The notes under the pieces were generated by a model that saw only the letters and a program-made list of their open reading frames with translations, did no database searches and was not told the DNA's origin. A stretch of 64,000 nt of DNA, from contig CAXBBS010000006.1 in the NCBI GenBank assembly GCA_963974485.1, positions 1-64,000 of the forward strand. The letters run 5' to 3'. The position numbers were made by a program, and so were the translations under genes. Shown here one piece after another: positions 52,910-62,168 of this stretch (position 1 is its first letter; every line of letters starts with the position of its first letter). Source of the stretch: JAALKW01 sp963974485. GTDB taxonomy: Bacteria > Pseudomonadota > Gammaproteobacteria > Legionellales > Legionellaceae.

Positions 52910-53782
52910 TTACCTGCTGTGACGCGGTTCAAAAATCTCTTCCGCATGATTATAGAGCGCAGACAAATGCGCCTCCTCTTCAAAAAAGCGTAACCTGGCA
53001 TTGGGCAATCTATCTCTAAAAATTTCTGCGTGTGATACAGGCACTTGGCTATCTAATTTTCCTTGAAAAACGCTAATTGGAACATCAATATTTTCTAAAT
53101 TAAAGCCCCAAGGTTTGACCACCAACCTCATCTCTTGTGCCGGTCCAGATGCACCTTGTTTAAAAGCTTCTGTTGTCGTCGCTATCAGTGAATTAAAACA
53201 AGCCGGATCTTCGAAAATGATTTGGTCTGGCTCAGGAAGATGCTTTAAATTTTTTTTCAATAGCTCAGGTGTCACAAATACTTGCTGCAACTTCATCATG
53301 AGCCATGCAAAGCCTGGAATATTTCTCATCAAACTATTCATAATAATGAATCCCCTCGCCATCCCTCGTTTTGATTCAGGTAAATTCGTTGGGGCTAGTC
53401 CTGAAACAATGGCAACCTCGATTACACAATCTGGAATTGCATAAGCACACGCTAAAGCAAAGGACGCGCCACCCGAATGAGCAATGATTGAAAATTGCTT
53501 GATATCAAGTGCATCAGCTAACTCGCTGATATCATTCGCCCAATTAAGAATCGTGTGACGCGTATTAAAAGAAGATAACCCCATCCCTGGCCGATCAACG
53601 GATAGCAATCGATAATGCTGTACGCATGCCAATGCATGAAAATCCGCTGCTTGTAATCTTGAGCCAGGAGAGCCCTGAAAGTAAAAGACCGGATGACCTG
53701 CAGAATCTCCATATTCTGCATAGCCTAACTGCCTACCATCCGATAATTGCATCATCAAATGATCGTTTCTCATCATAATCAC
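52910..53782 (-). CDS. alpha/beta hydrolase
   Basis: A 290-residue alpha/beta-fold hydrolase. The oxyanion-region motif reads FYFQGSPGSRLQA. The nucleophile Ser lies in IAHSGGASFA, a variant of GxSxG. VDRPGMGLS matches the family. The catalytic His is probably in EEEAHLSAL. The substrate is not predictable. It lies 7 nt downstream of the MerR-type regulator and is likely controlled by it. Confidence 0.85.
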   Translation of the reverse strand: MIMMRNDHLMMQLSDGRQLGYAEYGDSAGHPVFYFQGSPGSRLQAADFHALACVQHYRLLSVDRPGMGLSSFNTRHTILNWANDISELADALDIKQFSIIAHSGGASFALACAYAIPDCVIEVAIVSGLAPTNLPESKRGMARGFIIMNSLMRNIPGFAWLMMKLQQVFVTPELLKKNLKHLPEPDQIIFEDPACFNSLIATTTEAFKQGASGPAQEMRLVVKPWGFNLENIDVPISVFQGKLDSQVPVSHAEIFRDRLPNARLRFFEEEAHLSALYNHAEEIFEPRHSR

Positions 53783-53789
53783 CTCAGAA

Positions 53790-54560
53790 TTATGTTAAAC
53801 GCTGGTTTGCATAATATTCCATGGCATCCACCAAGAAATTGAGCAATTGTTCATCGTAAAGCGCGCAAAACTTTTTAAAATTATCATCATGACGATAAGC
53901 GTTTGATAAATTTAAATAGCTTGATTGATTAAATGACCATAACGGTTTAACCAAAAGATAATGCTTATGAACCAGCTCTTGTACTTCCAAAGTATCGGGG
54001 TTCAAGCCTGTATCGATTGCCTCGGTCATTTTTTGATAAAAAACATCGCCCTTACTTTTGAATTGATCCCAGTCTGCTTGGGTCCAAGATTTAACTTTTT
54101 CCCAGGACGCATCTAATTCTTCTTGTGTTAAAATACCATGCTTAACCATATAGTTATCGTATTCTTTTTGAATTTTTGTGTCGCGCATCCGAATAGGATC
54201 AAAAAATTCTTCTACTTGCATCGTTATTTCCCCTCTTACATGACGTATGGTGTTATCAATGGTTTTAAGCATGCCTTGAATGCTTTGCAATTTTCTTTGC
54301 AGCATCACTTTTTGTGATTGCAAAGATGCAATTTTATCAAAAGCATCACAGCTTAAAATTTGTTGAATATCATCCAGAGAAAAATCAAGCTCCCGATAAA
54401 ACAAGATCTGCTGCAGTAACAACAACTGCGCTTCTTCGTAATAACGGTAGTGATTTTCTCCAACATAAGCTGGTTTCAATAACCCCGTTTCATCATAGAA
54501 CCGCAGTGTACGTGTGCTCACACCCGAAAGCGCGGCAAGTTGTTTTATCGTATAAGCCAT
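53790..54560 (-). CDS. MerR-family regulator with TipAS domain
   Basis: From ATG 54560 (MAYTIKQLAALSGVSTRTLR), with AGGAG upstream, 256 residues. The N-terminal MerR helix-turn-helix covers about 1-70. A coiled-coil dimerisation region follows, then a TipAS-type C-terminal domain (AYRHDDNFKKFCALYDEQL). TipAL regulators bind peptide antibiotics and other ligands. It precedes the hydrolase gene with a 7-nt gap. The promoter at 54586-54616 has MerR-type spacing. Confidence 0.9.
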   Translation of the reverse strand: MAYTIKQLAALSGVSTRTLRFYDETGLLKPAYVGENHYRYYEEAQLLLLQQILFYRELDFSLDDIQQILSCDAFDKIASLQSQKVMLQRKLQSIQGMLKTIDNTIRHVRGEITMQVEEFFDPIRMRDTKIQKEYDNYMVKHGILTQEELDASWEKVKSWTQADWDQFKSKGDVFYQKMTEAIDTGLNPDTLEVQELVHKHYLLVKPLWSFNQSSYLNLSNAYRHDDNFKKFCALYDEQLLNFLVDAMEYYANQRLT

Positions 54561-54585
54561 GTCATTTCTCCTGAAGGACAAAAAC

Positions 54586-54616
54586 ATCATAAAGGTTGAC
54601 GTAACGAGAAGGTCAA
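54586..54616 (-). promoter_or_regulatory. MerR-type promoter/operator
   Basis: Minus-strand TTGACC (54611-54616) and TATGAT (54586-54591) are 19 bp apart, the long spacer typical of MerR-controlled promoters. A TTGAC and GTCAA dyad, 11 bp apart, lies between them. Confidence 0.75.
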
Positions 54617-54808
54617 ATATTATTTTAACTTAATTTTGATCCAAAAACGAACAGATGGCGTATGCAGAATATTTTTAGCATTTATTTGTTTCTAGAAAAG
54701 CTTCGTGCGATCATCTTTATTATTTTTAATTCAGACGATGAATTAGAGCAAACACTCACATACACATACAGCAAGGCAACTATCGATGCTCCAGAAAACT
54801 GATACATT

Positions 54809-55750
54809 ATGATGAACTCGTTTACATGGGCTAAAGATATCTTAAGTGCGCGTAATATAAAAATACATGGCGAATTCGAGCCAGTTCGCCTGATGCCTTG
54901 GTCTAACGTATATCGAGTTAAGACGCAATGTGGCTTTATATTTTTAAAAGTCGTTACCCCGCCTTTTGATATTGAACTTAAGCTCCTACCCTATCTTACA
55001 GAGCATTTTCCTGAAGCTGTCCCTTATGTTATTGCCAGTTCGCGAGAATATTTTAGTCTTTTAATGCAAGATGCCGGCACACCCCTTCGCCCTGTTATGC
55101 AAAAAAATTACCAACTTAATTTAGCAATTCAAACGCTCAAAACTTATGCCAATATACAACAGCAATTATCCCACAAAATAGATTTACTTTTAAGGCTGGG
55201 TGTACCGGATTGGCGCTTAAACACCCTGCCCTCGCATTTTGTATCCCTACTGGAAAAAGAAGCCTTTTTAAAAAATGATGGGCTTTCAAGTAGCGATATA
55301 ACAAAGTTACACGCTTTAAATAATCAAATACATACGCTATGTGATCGGATTTTATCCTATGCAATACCCGAAACCATCGAGCACGGCGACATGCATGACA
55401 ATAATATTTTAATTAACTCACAGAACAGGCTTATTATTCATGACTGGGGTGATACTGTACTTACACACCCCTTTTTCTCATTGTGTGGTTTTTTGCATAG
55501 CGCAGTGAAACAACATCATATTAGACAAGAACGAGCTCATTTAGAGCAAGCTTATTGTAATATGTGGCTCCAGCACGAAACAAAAGAAAAGCTCCAATCT
55601 GTCTTGTCTTTAATTAATCAACTGCGTGAAATCAAGTTTGTTTTAAGCTTTTCACGTATTGCTGAATGCCCAGGCATGCATGATTTAGGCGAATATAAAG
55701 GCACGATAGCAAATGCTTTAAAAGCATTTATTCAAAAAATGCATCAATGA
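54809..55750 (+). CDS. aminoglycoside phosphotransferase-family kinase
   Basis: A 313-residue kinase-like protein of the APH/choline kinase superfamily. The catalytic loop reads IEHGDMHDNNILIN and the metal motif LIIHDWGDT, both intact. The N-terminal lobe has FIFLKVV with the ATP-binding lysine. Such proteins phosphorylate many small molecules. Resistance is not implied. It stands alone between other genes. Confidence 0.82.
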   Translation: MMNSFTWAKDILSARNIKIHGEFEPVRLMPWSNVYRVKTQCGFIFLKVVTPPFDIELKLLPYLTEHFPEAVPYVIASSREYFSLLMQDAGTPLRPVMQKNYQLNLAIQTLKTYANIQQQLSHKIDLLLRLGVPDWRLNTLPSHFVSLLEKEAFLKNDGLSSSDITKLHALNNQIHTLCDRILSYAIPETIEHGDMHDNNILINSQNRLIIHDWGDTVLTHPFFSLCGFLHSAVKQHHIRQERAHLEQAYCNMWLQHETKEKLQSVLSLINQLREIKFVLSFSRIAECPGMHDLGEYKGTIANALKAFIQKMHQ

Positions 55751-55910
55751 CACAAGCAAAACCACCAACAGCCCCTAATATACATCGCTCCTTTACTCAG
55801 CCGACATCATCGGATTTAACACGCCCCTAAATATCCGTTCGCAGGCAAAATGTGATAAAATACCGAGCATATAATTTGTTATGTAATCTTCACCTCAGGT
55901 ATTTAGCCCT

Positions 55911-57803
55911 ATGCACACCGATAGAATCATATTATGTTTGGATATTGATCAAACGATCATGAACTCGAACGCACCAGAACATCTCATAGATATCAACGGC
56001 TCAGATTATTTTGATGATGCCAGTGCCTGGGTTAATTTTCTCACCGAGATGAAAACATACTGTGAACGTCGTGATGTTCAATTTATTGTTCAAATCGTCA
56101 CAGCGAAAGATCGCGTTGATACCCTAACTGAGCACGTTTTTAATGCGCTCCATCCTTTTTTGATCCCGCTCAATCAAAACGCCGAGGTCGTCGACACAGA
56201 ACGCGCGATGCAATTGATTGATCCAACCGCCGGGTATGTCCCTACGCAACTTCATTACGCACAACACCAAGGTGAACGGCATCAACGTATCACATCCACA
56301 ACGCGTTATGATTTTGATGAAACAACGGAAGAAGCCCTACTTTCACCGATTCATATCTGCGGACCCACCTCAAAAGCTGCGGCCATGAAATATATTGCAG
56401 AATATTTTCATGAGGTAACGCCGGCTGAAAATATGTTTCTTCTCGATGACCAAGTATGGAATATTGAAGATGTTAGACAGAGCGCGTATGGCTTTCAAGG
56501 TATCTTATGTGACGCACTGCGTCACTTAGAATCCAGTACAAAAGAAGAACGTACAGTGGCATGCCATGAAATACTCGCAACGCTCAAAAACAAAATAGAA
56601 ACGCGTGTGGATGCTATTTCAGCCCTTGAACCGTTAGATATAAAATTACACGCACGTGTGGAGCACGAACAACAAGACAATCACGATGGCATACACCTTG
56701 CTTCAAAACTAGGTAATATAGAACGCGTCCAAGAACTTATCGCTCACGACCCAGAGCTTGTGCATGCAGTCGATGCATTTAATCAAACGCCGTTGGTATG
56801 GGCGGCATCCAAAGGTCATCACGATATCGTTACCCTACTGATAGCTCACGGCGCTGATATCAATCAAGCAACGCAGTTACCCATCACAGATACGTCCCCG
56901 CGAACCCATCATCTAAACACACCGTTAGATTGGGCCATTGAAGGTCGGCATATTGCAACGGTTGATACGCTTTATCAAGCGCAGGCCGTGAGTCATAACC
57001 ATCATGATGTGGACATACTCAATGATTTGATACGCGCTGAAAATCAAACGCATGTTCAATTTTTGATATTAAAAAATCAACTCGCACTCAATCAACGAGA
57101 CATGGAAGGTTATGCAGCGCTCCATGTCGCAGTAATATACAATCAAATCGATGTATTGCGTGATTTAATTGCGAAGGGTGCTGATATCAACACACGTACA
57201 TCAGACGCGACAGGACAATATCAATACATTGAACACCCACATCAAACCGCCATGGATTTAGCATGCGCCTTAGATGATGAGGAGATGGTGTCTATTTTAT
57301 TTGAAGCAGGCGCCATCATCACCCCAACCCACGCATACGAACTTCAACCGATTCATATCTTTGCAAAAAATGGCTTAATAACCCCTGTTAGAATCCTCAT
57401 TGAACAGAATCTAGGTTTCGTTCACGCCAAAGATAGCATGAACCAGACCCCGCTTTTATGGGCTGCCGCGAACGGGCATTATGAAATCATCACGCTGCTT
57501 ATTGAGCACGGCGCTGATGTTGATATGCCGACTCAACTGCCAACCGATCATGAAGGTTACGCGACAGAAAATCATATGTCTCCTTTAGACTGGGCCCTCA
57601 AAGGCGAACATGTCGCCGCGATTCTAACGCTGGTTTCCGCTGGTGGAACGCCGTACCATCCTCACACAGATTTTGATATGAACTTAATTATCAGGCCTCT
57701 CACTGCACTTTCTATTTTTAGGGCTGAAGCCACACGTTCTGAGACACCGTCTTTATCCTCAGAGGAAGATACTGTAAGCTCTGAAAAAAGCTATACAGGA
57801 TAA
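55911..57803 (+). CDS. HAD-like phosphatase fused to ankyrin repeats; probable effector
   Basis: A 630-residue fusion. Residues 1-200 carry a HAD phosphohydrolase pattern: D11-I-D13-Q-T15, then T64 in QIVTAKDR, a lysine in GPTSKAAAMK (155 or 160), and DD at 179-180 (MFLLDDQVWN). Ankyrin repeats follow from about 260 (GIHLASKLGNIERVQELIA), with at least five units in two similar blocks. The tail SLSSEEDTVSSEKSYTG has glutamates as in Dot/Icm signals. Function is unknown. A host phosphatase target is a plausible inference. Confidence 0.78.
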   Translation: MHTDRIILCLDIDQTIMNSNAPEHLIDINGSDYFDDASAWVNFLTEMKTYCERRDVQFIVQIVTAKDRVDTLTEHVFNALHPFLIPLNQNAEVVDTERAMQLIDPTAGYVPTQLHYAQHQGERHQRITSTTRYDFDETTEEALLSPIHICGPTSKAAAMKYIAEYFHEVTPAENMFLLDDQVWNIEDVRQSAYGFQGILCDALRHLESSTKEERTVACHEILATLKNKIETRVDAISALEPLDIKLHARVEHEQQDNHDGIHLASKLGNIERVQELIAHDPELVHAVDAFNQTPLVWAASKGHHDIVTLLIAHGADINQATQLPITDTSPRTHHLNTPLDWAIEGRHIATVDTLYQAQAVSHNHHDVDILNDLIRAENQTHVQFLILKNQLALNQRDMEGYAALHVAVIYNQIDVLRDLIAKGADINTRTSDATGQYQYIEHPHQTAMDLACALDDEEMVSILFEAGAIITPTHAYELQPIHIFAKNGLITPVRILIEQNLGFVHAKDSMNQTPLLWAAANGHYEIITLLIEHGADVDMPTQLPTDHEGYATENHMSPLDWALKGEHVAAILTLVSAGGTPYHPHTDFDMNLIIRPLTALSIFRAEATRSETPSLSSEEDTVSSEKSYTG

Positions 57804-57807
57804 ATAA

Positions 57808-58275
57808 ATGATAAACCCAGGCGATAACGTACCTCCCATGCAGTTTAAAGCAACCAACGGTTTAACCACCACATGTGAGCATTACCGAGGGAGCTGGCTG
57901 ATTCTTTATTTTTACCCCAAAGATGCTACCCCAGGTTGCACCACAGAAGGTTGTGATTTTCGTGACAACGAAAAAGCCTTCTCGCTGATGAATGCAACTA
58001 TATTTGGGATTTCACGCGATAGCCTCGCTTCACATGAAAAATTTAAAACAAAACAAGATTTTTCGTTTGAACTCATCAGCGATCCTGATGAAACACTTTG
58101 CCAGGCATTCGATGTGATTCGGATGAAATCCATGTACGGTAAACAAGTCCGAGGCATTGAGCGAAGTACGTTTCTGATCGATCCCCAAGGCATCGTACGT
58201 CATACTTGGAGAAAGGTTCGTGTCAAAGATCATGTCACGGACGTTTTGCAAGTACTACGATCGTTGCAACCTTAA
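57808..58275 (+). CDS. bcp: peroxiredoxin, BCP/PrxQ type
   Basis: A 155-residue thiol peroxidase. Peroxidatic Cys44 and resolving Cys49 are in TPGCTTEGCDFRD. YPKDATPGCT is the family signature. The remainder (GISRDSLASHEKFK and RSTFLIDPQGIVRHTW) also fits. It reduces hydroperoxides in the cytosol. It follows the fusion gene by 4 nt. Confidence 0.94.
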   Translation: MINPGDNVPPMQFKATNGLTTTCEHYRGSWLILYFYPKDATPGCTTEGCDFRDNEKAFSLMNATIFGISRDSLASHEKFKTKQDFSFELISDPDETLCQAFDVIRMKSMYGKQVRGIERSTFLIDPQGIVRHTWRKVRVKDHVTDVLQVLRSLQP

Positions 58276-58290
58276 AAATATGGAGTAAAA

Positions 58291-59589
58291 ATGAAGCAGG
58301 ATGCTCGTCAGGCATATGAATTTGGAGGGCCTATAGGCGCGTTGTGTATTATTATTTTTTCCCATCTTCTTGTTTATTACCTTTGGGGTTCTTTAACCTT
58401 TTTTCAAGGCCAATTGTTTTGGCTAAACCATATTTCAGATATTCTTTTTTATTTATCACAGGCAGCACCTACATTATTCGCGGTTAAATTTTATTTAAGT
58501 TTTATTGGGATCCAGATATTTTTAGCTTATGTTTTACCTGGCTTAAACATCAAAGGTCTTCCCATTGCATCCCAAAGCAATCAACAGCTTGAGTATATTT
58601 GTAATGCTATACCCTGTTGGTACGCAACACTTGCGATTGCTGCAGTTTTACATCTAACTGGTTTATTTCCTCTTTATTTTCTGGCCGATCATATGGGTAG
58701 CATCATGACGGTGGGTGTAATCACCGCCGATATGTTTGCGCTCTACTTATTAATATTCAAACGTATCACGAAGAGCGCAGATACTCCGACGGGAAATATT
58801 TTATATGATTTTTTTATGGGTATTAGTTTAAATCCTCGTATTAAAAAACTTGATCTTAAATTCTTTTCAGAAATACGTATTCCTTGGGTGCTTTTATTTT
58901 TTCTGACACTTTCAGCGGCCGCCAAGCAGTATCAACTTACGGGTCATCTTACCTATCCCATGATGTTTATGATCCTAGCTCATGGGCTTTATGTGAATGC
59001 TTGCATGAAAGGAGAAGAATGTATTCCAACCACGTGGGATATTTTTCATGAAAAATTTGGATGGATGTTGATTTTTTGGAATTATGTCGGTGTACCTTTT
59101 GTTTATTGTTTTCAGTCGTTTTATATTTTAAAAAATAATGTTCAGCTCCCCCTGATATATATGATTCCGCTTTTAATTATCTTGCTGTTTGCTTACTACG
59201 TATGGGATACCGCGAATAGTCAGAAAAACCGATTCCGTATGCAGCAGCGAGGCACGTTTGTTCAGCGCAAGGCTTTTCCTCAGCTACCCTGGGGAACACT
59301 TAAAAATCCAACATACATCAAAACCGCTTCAGGTAGCATGCTATTAACCGACGGCTGGTACCGCTTTGGTAGAAAAATACATTACACAGCAGATATCTTC
59401 ATGGCGATGACATGGGCGCTAAGCTGTGGATTTTCTTCGTTTTTACCCTATTTATACCCTCTTTTTTTTATAAGTATGATTAGCCATCGTTACACTCGAG
59501 ACATGGAACGATGCGCTCAAAAATACGGTGCCGATTGGGATGTATACTGCAAAACCGTCAAGTACACGTTTATCCCGTATATTTATTAG
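58291..59589 (+). CDS. ERG4/ERG24-family sterol reductase, eukaryote-like
   Basis: A 432-residue polytopic membrane enzyme. The C-terminus has the ERG4/ERG24 signatures: LLTDGWYRFGRKIHYTADI, LYPLFFISMISHRYTRDMER and KYGADWDVYCKTVKYTFIPY. These match sterol C14, C7 or C24(28) reductases, and Coxiella is known to carry such genes. It would reduce host-derived sterols with NADPH, since no sterol synthesis genes are seen. The exact bond reduced cannot be told. GGAG lies before ATG 58291. Confidence 0.87.
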   Translation: MKQDARQAYEFGGPIGALCIIIFSHLLVYYLWGSLTFFQGQLFWLNHISDILFYLSQAAPTLFAVKFYLSFIGIQIFLAYVLPGLNIKGLPIASQSNQQLEYICNAIPCWYATLAIAAVLHLTGLFPLYFLADHMGSIMTVGVITADMFALYLLIFKRITKSADTPTGNILYDFFMGISLNPRIKKLDLKFFSEIRIPWVLLFFLTLSAAAKQYQLTGHLTYPMMFMILAHGLYVNACMKGEECIPTTWDIFHEKFGWMLIFWNYVGVPFVYCFQSFYILKNNVQLPLIYMIPLLIILLFAYYVWDTANSQKNRFRMQQRGTFVQRKAFPQLPWGTLKNPTYIKTASGSMLLTDGWYRFGRKIHYTADIFMAMTWALSCGFSSFLPYLYPLFFISMISHRYTRDMERCAQKYGADWDVYCKTVKYTFIPYIY

Positions 59590-59664
59590 TCAAAAATAGC
59601 CCCGCTGGGCCTGTATTGATTTATTTTTAACTAGACCCTACACTACGAACTCGCCTTAACTTAT

Positions 59665-60918
59665 ATGGATATAACGACGATGAAATTACTCAAAGCAATT
59701 AATACAGCAGATCTACCCGAAATAACCACGATTCTCAAAAATCCCGAAACATCTGTCACAGAGTCACATTTGCTTGCAGCAATTACGAATCCTGCTGTTG
59801 ATAAAGCACATTGCAAACAATTATTTGATGCATTCAAAACACCCGAGAATATTATTCCCGCGAGCTGTATTATTACAGCGCTTGAACAATCTCGCATCGA
59901 TATTTTTCTAAGCATTATACGTATTAACAACCCTAAAGCTCTTGCAGAAACATCAACCGCAAGACTACAAAGAACACTATCATCCAGGCGCATGACACAG
60001 GACAACGAAGCAAAATATGAGCAACATAAAACATCGTTTATCGACATCATTCAGCGGACATTTAATACTGAAGAGAAAAGCCAATTACATGCGGTTCTTA
60101 CCACAGAAGACCATCCTATACTGGCTATGATCGGAGAAGAAGACTTGGGTGGTTTATTAGCAATCACAATGCCTGATAGCAAAGTAGACGCGTCTATAGA
60201 ACATGCTGATGCAATGAGCACGGGTACACCTCCTCCACAACAAGAATACACATTATTGAGACAAGACACACTTGACTCATTAAATTCCGAAGATCTTAAT
60301 GCACGGTCTACGCAATCTGACGAACTCAATGCGTTATTAGAGCCTTCTGATGAACCAGAAATAGAAGAAAAAAAAGAAATAAACGAAGTCTTAAAAAATA
60401 ACTCAGATCTCGATGCAAAACTTAAAGAAATATCTGACGCAAGTACGAGTGAAAGAGAGCAAGAAGAACAAAAAGCCGCCCAAGAAGAAACAGCAAGGCT
60501 TCAAGCAATAGAAAAAGCAAAGCAACACGTCATGCCTCACTTAGACAGATTGCGAGAAGAACTATCAGTAGGTTTAGGGGAGCAAGCTTATAAAAAAGTT
60601 CAACCGTACCTTGATAACTTCATGGACATGATCCAGGACCTAGCACTTAACGCTCATCGCACACAAGAAGAAATGACAGCATTTAGAGAGCAAGTTAAAA
60701 CGAAGATTATTCCCGAAGGCCGAGCGGCATTACTTGAAAACGAATCGTATGCTAGCTTGTTTTGTCGCAAAATGATGGATGCAATGCATGTGATTTTTAA
60801 TCTGTTAGCACCCATATTTCCTAGCACAAAAAATTCGTTTTTCCAAACGGCACCGTCCATATTGGCAGAGCGAATTGAAGCCTCTGAACAAGCGATTTCT
60901 GCGAGCTATGGCTCATAG
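59665..60918 (+). CDS. hypothetical coiled-coil protein; possible effector
   Basis: A 417-residue protein of unknown family. The start may also be ATG 59680. The first 100 or so residues have short helical units that look like degenerate ankyrin repeats (LLKAINTADLPEITTIL). A region at about 230-290 is highly acidic and basic (EEKKEINEVLKNNSDLDAKL) and probably coiled. The C-terminal part has one hydrophobic stretch (VIFNLLAPIFPS). No signal peptide. Effector status is inferred from neighbours and layout only. Confidence 0.7.
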   Translation: MDITTMKLLKAINTADLPEITTILKNPETSVTESHLLAAITNPAVDKAHCKQLFDAFKTPENIIPASCIITALEQSRIDIFLSIIRINNPKALAETSTARLQRTLSSRRMTQDNEAKYEQHKTSFIDIIQRTFNTEEKSQLHAVLTTEDHPILAMIGEEDLGGLLAITMPDSKVDASIEHADAMSTGTPPPQQEYTLLRQDTLDSLNSEDLNARSTQSDELNALLEPSDEPEIEEKKEINEVLKNNSDLDAKLKEISDASTSEREQEEQKAAQEETARLQAIEKAKQHVMPHLDRLREELSVGLGEQAYKKVQPYLDNFMDMIQDLALNAHRTQEEMTAFREQVKTKIIPEGRAALLENESYASLFCRKMMDAMHVIFNLLAPIFPSTKNSFFQTAPSILAERIEASEQAISASYGS

Positions 60919-60932
60919 CTAAGCCTCAAAAA

Positions 60933-60983
60933 AAGGGTCAAATTCTATTGTTCATAGCATTCGAATAGATAGATTTGACCCTT
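60933..60983. terminator. inverted repeat, terminator-like element
   Basis: AAGGGTCAAAT (60933-60943) pairs with ATTTGACCCTT (60973-60983), and the stem can extend further through TCTAT. A T-rich tract follows to about 61001. A related half-copy lies at 51959, so this may also be a dispersed element. Confidence 0.6.
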
Positions 60984-61053
60984 ACTTTTATTTTTGCTTT
61001 TTAGTACAATTCCAACTTTACTCTTGCGACTGAGTTCCTAATAGGACCCTCAC

Positions 61054-61272
61054 ATGACCAAACCCGTTCAATTTGAAAAATCAATTACTGCACTCGAACA
61101 GGTCGTAAATTCTCTTGAGAAAGGCGATTTATCGCTTGATAACGCACTCAAAGCATTTGAAAAAGGTATAGGCCTCACCCGAACCTGCCAAACACTGCTG
61201 ACGGATGCTGAACAGAAAGTTGAGCAACTTCTTAATCAAACACCTCCTGATGAGAGCAGCACGGATGCCTAA
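61054..61272 (+). CDS. xseB: exodeoxyribonuclease VII small subunit
   Basis: A 72-residue XseB with the family consensus FEKSITALEQVVNSLEKGDL and SLDNALKAFEKGIGL. It forms exonuclease VII with XseA, which is not in this window. The 3' end overlaps ispA by 8 nt. Confidence 0.94.
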   Translation: MTKPVQFEKSITALEQVVNSLEKGDLSLDNALKAFEKGIGLTRTCQTLLTDAEQKVEQLLNQTPPDESSTDA

Positions 61273-62164
61273 CACAGCCTATATAACACGCCATGAGCAA
61301 TATTTGCGTGATTTACTTGAAACCACCCCTATTCCAGCACCTGCGATTCGAGACGCCATGTTGTATGCTCTCTTTCCTGGAGGAAAGCGCGTACGTCCTT
61401 TACTCGTATATCTATCAGGCGAGCTTTTAGGTGTGCCTCTGGCAACGTTAGATATTATTGCTGTTGCGATTGAACTCATCCATGCTTATTCATTGGTTCA
61501 TGATGACCTACCGGCCATGGATGACGATGATATGCGTCGTGGCAAGCCCAGTTGTCATCGCGCATTTGATGAAGCCACAGCTATTTTAGTCGGTGACGGA
61601 CTGCAATCACTCGCGATCGACGTATTATTAAATCAGCTACCACAAACACTTCCCCTGCCTAACGTGCTTGATGTAACCCACGAGCTTGTGAAAGCCAGTG
61701 GACCTGCTGGCATGGTGAGTGGACAAAGTTTAGATTTCTCCGAACTCGCACGCCCCGATATTAACGAAGCAACACTTGCCAACATCCATGATTTAAAAAC
61801 TGGTCGGCTGATGCTGGCTTGCATAAACATGACGTTAGCTGCCGCCGAACCTAGCGCCGCAACCGTGCTTGCGCTCCGTCAATTTGCCACACACTTGGGT
61901 CTAGCCTTTCAGATGCAAGATGATTATTTAGATAGCTACGATACACAAAGCCTTGGCAAAGGCCGTGCTTCAGACCAAGCCAATCACAAAACAACGTTTG
62001 CAACCTATTACACCGAAGAAGCTTTAAGAAAAGCAATACAGACCCACTTTTCAAAAACAGAACAAGCACTTTCGATTTTTTCTGAGCGTGCAGTGCCTCT
62101 GAATAATTTTTTACATGACTTGCTCGAGCGCTCGCATCATTTGATCTTGCACGAACAAAAGTAA
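61265..62164 (+). CDS. ispA: farnesyl diphosphate synthase (polyprenyl synthetase)
   Basis: From ATG 61265 (MPNTAYITRHEQY), which overlaps the end of xseB, 299 residues. The first aspartate-rich motif lies in VHDDLPAMDDDDMRRG (79-92) and the second in FQMQDDYLDSYD. GGKRVRP (40-46) binds the allylic substrate. It makes farnesyl diphosphate for undecaprenol and quinone synthesis. xseB-ispA is the common proteobacterial order. dxs is not adjacent here. Confidence 0.95.
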   Translation: MPNTAYITRHEQYLRDLLETTPIPAPAIRDAMLYALFPGGKRVRPLLVYLSGELLGVPLATLDIIAVAIELIHAYSLVHDDLPAMDDDDMRRGKPSCHRAFDEATAILVGDGLQSLAIDVLLNQLPQTLPLPNVLDVTHELVKASGPAGMVSGQSLDFSELARPDINEATLANIHDLKTGRLMLACINMTLAAAEPSAATVLALRQFATHLGLAFQMQDDYLDSYDTQSLGKGRASDQANHKTTFATYYTEEALRKAIQTHFSKTEQALSIFSERAVPLNNFLHDLLERSHHLILHEQK

Positions 62165-62168
62165 GCAT

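Noticed and set aside
54809..55750. Aminoglycoside resistance gene
   Set aside because: Only the kinase fold is shared; nothing links it to antibiotic substrates.
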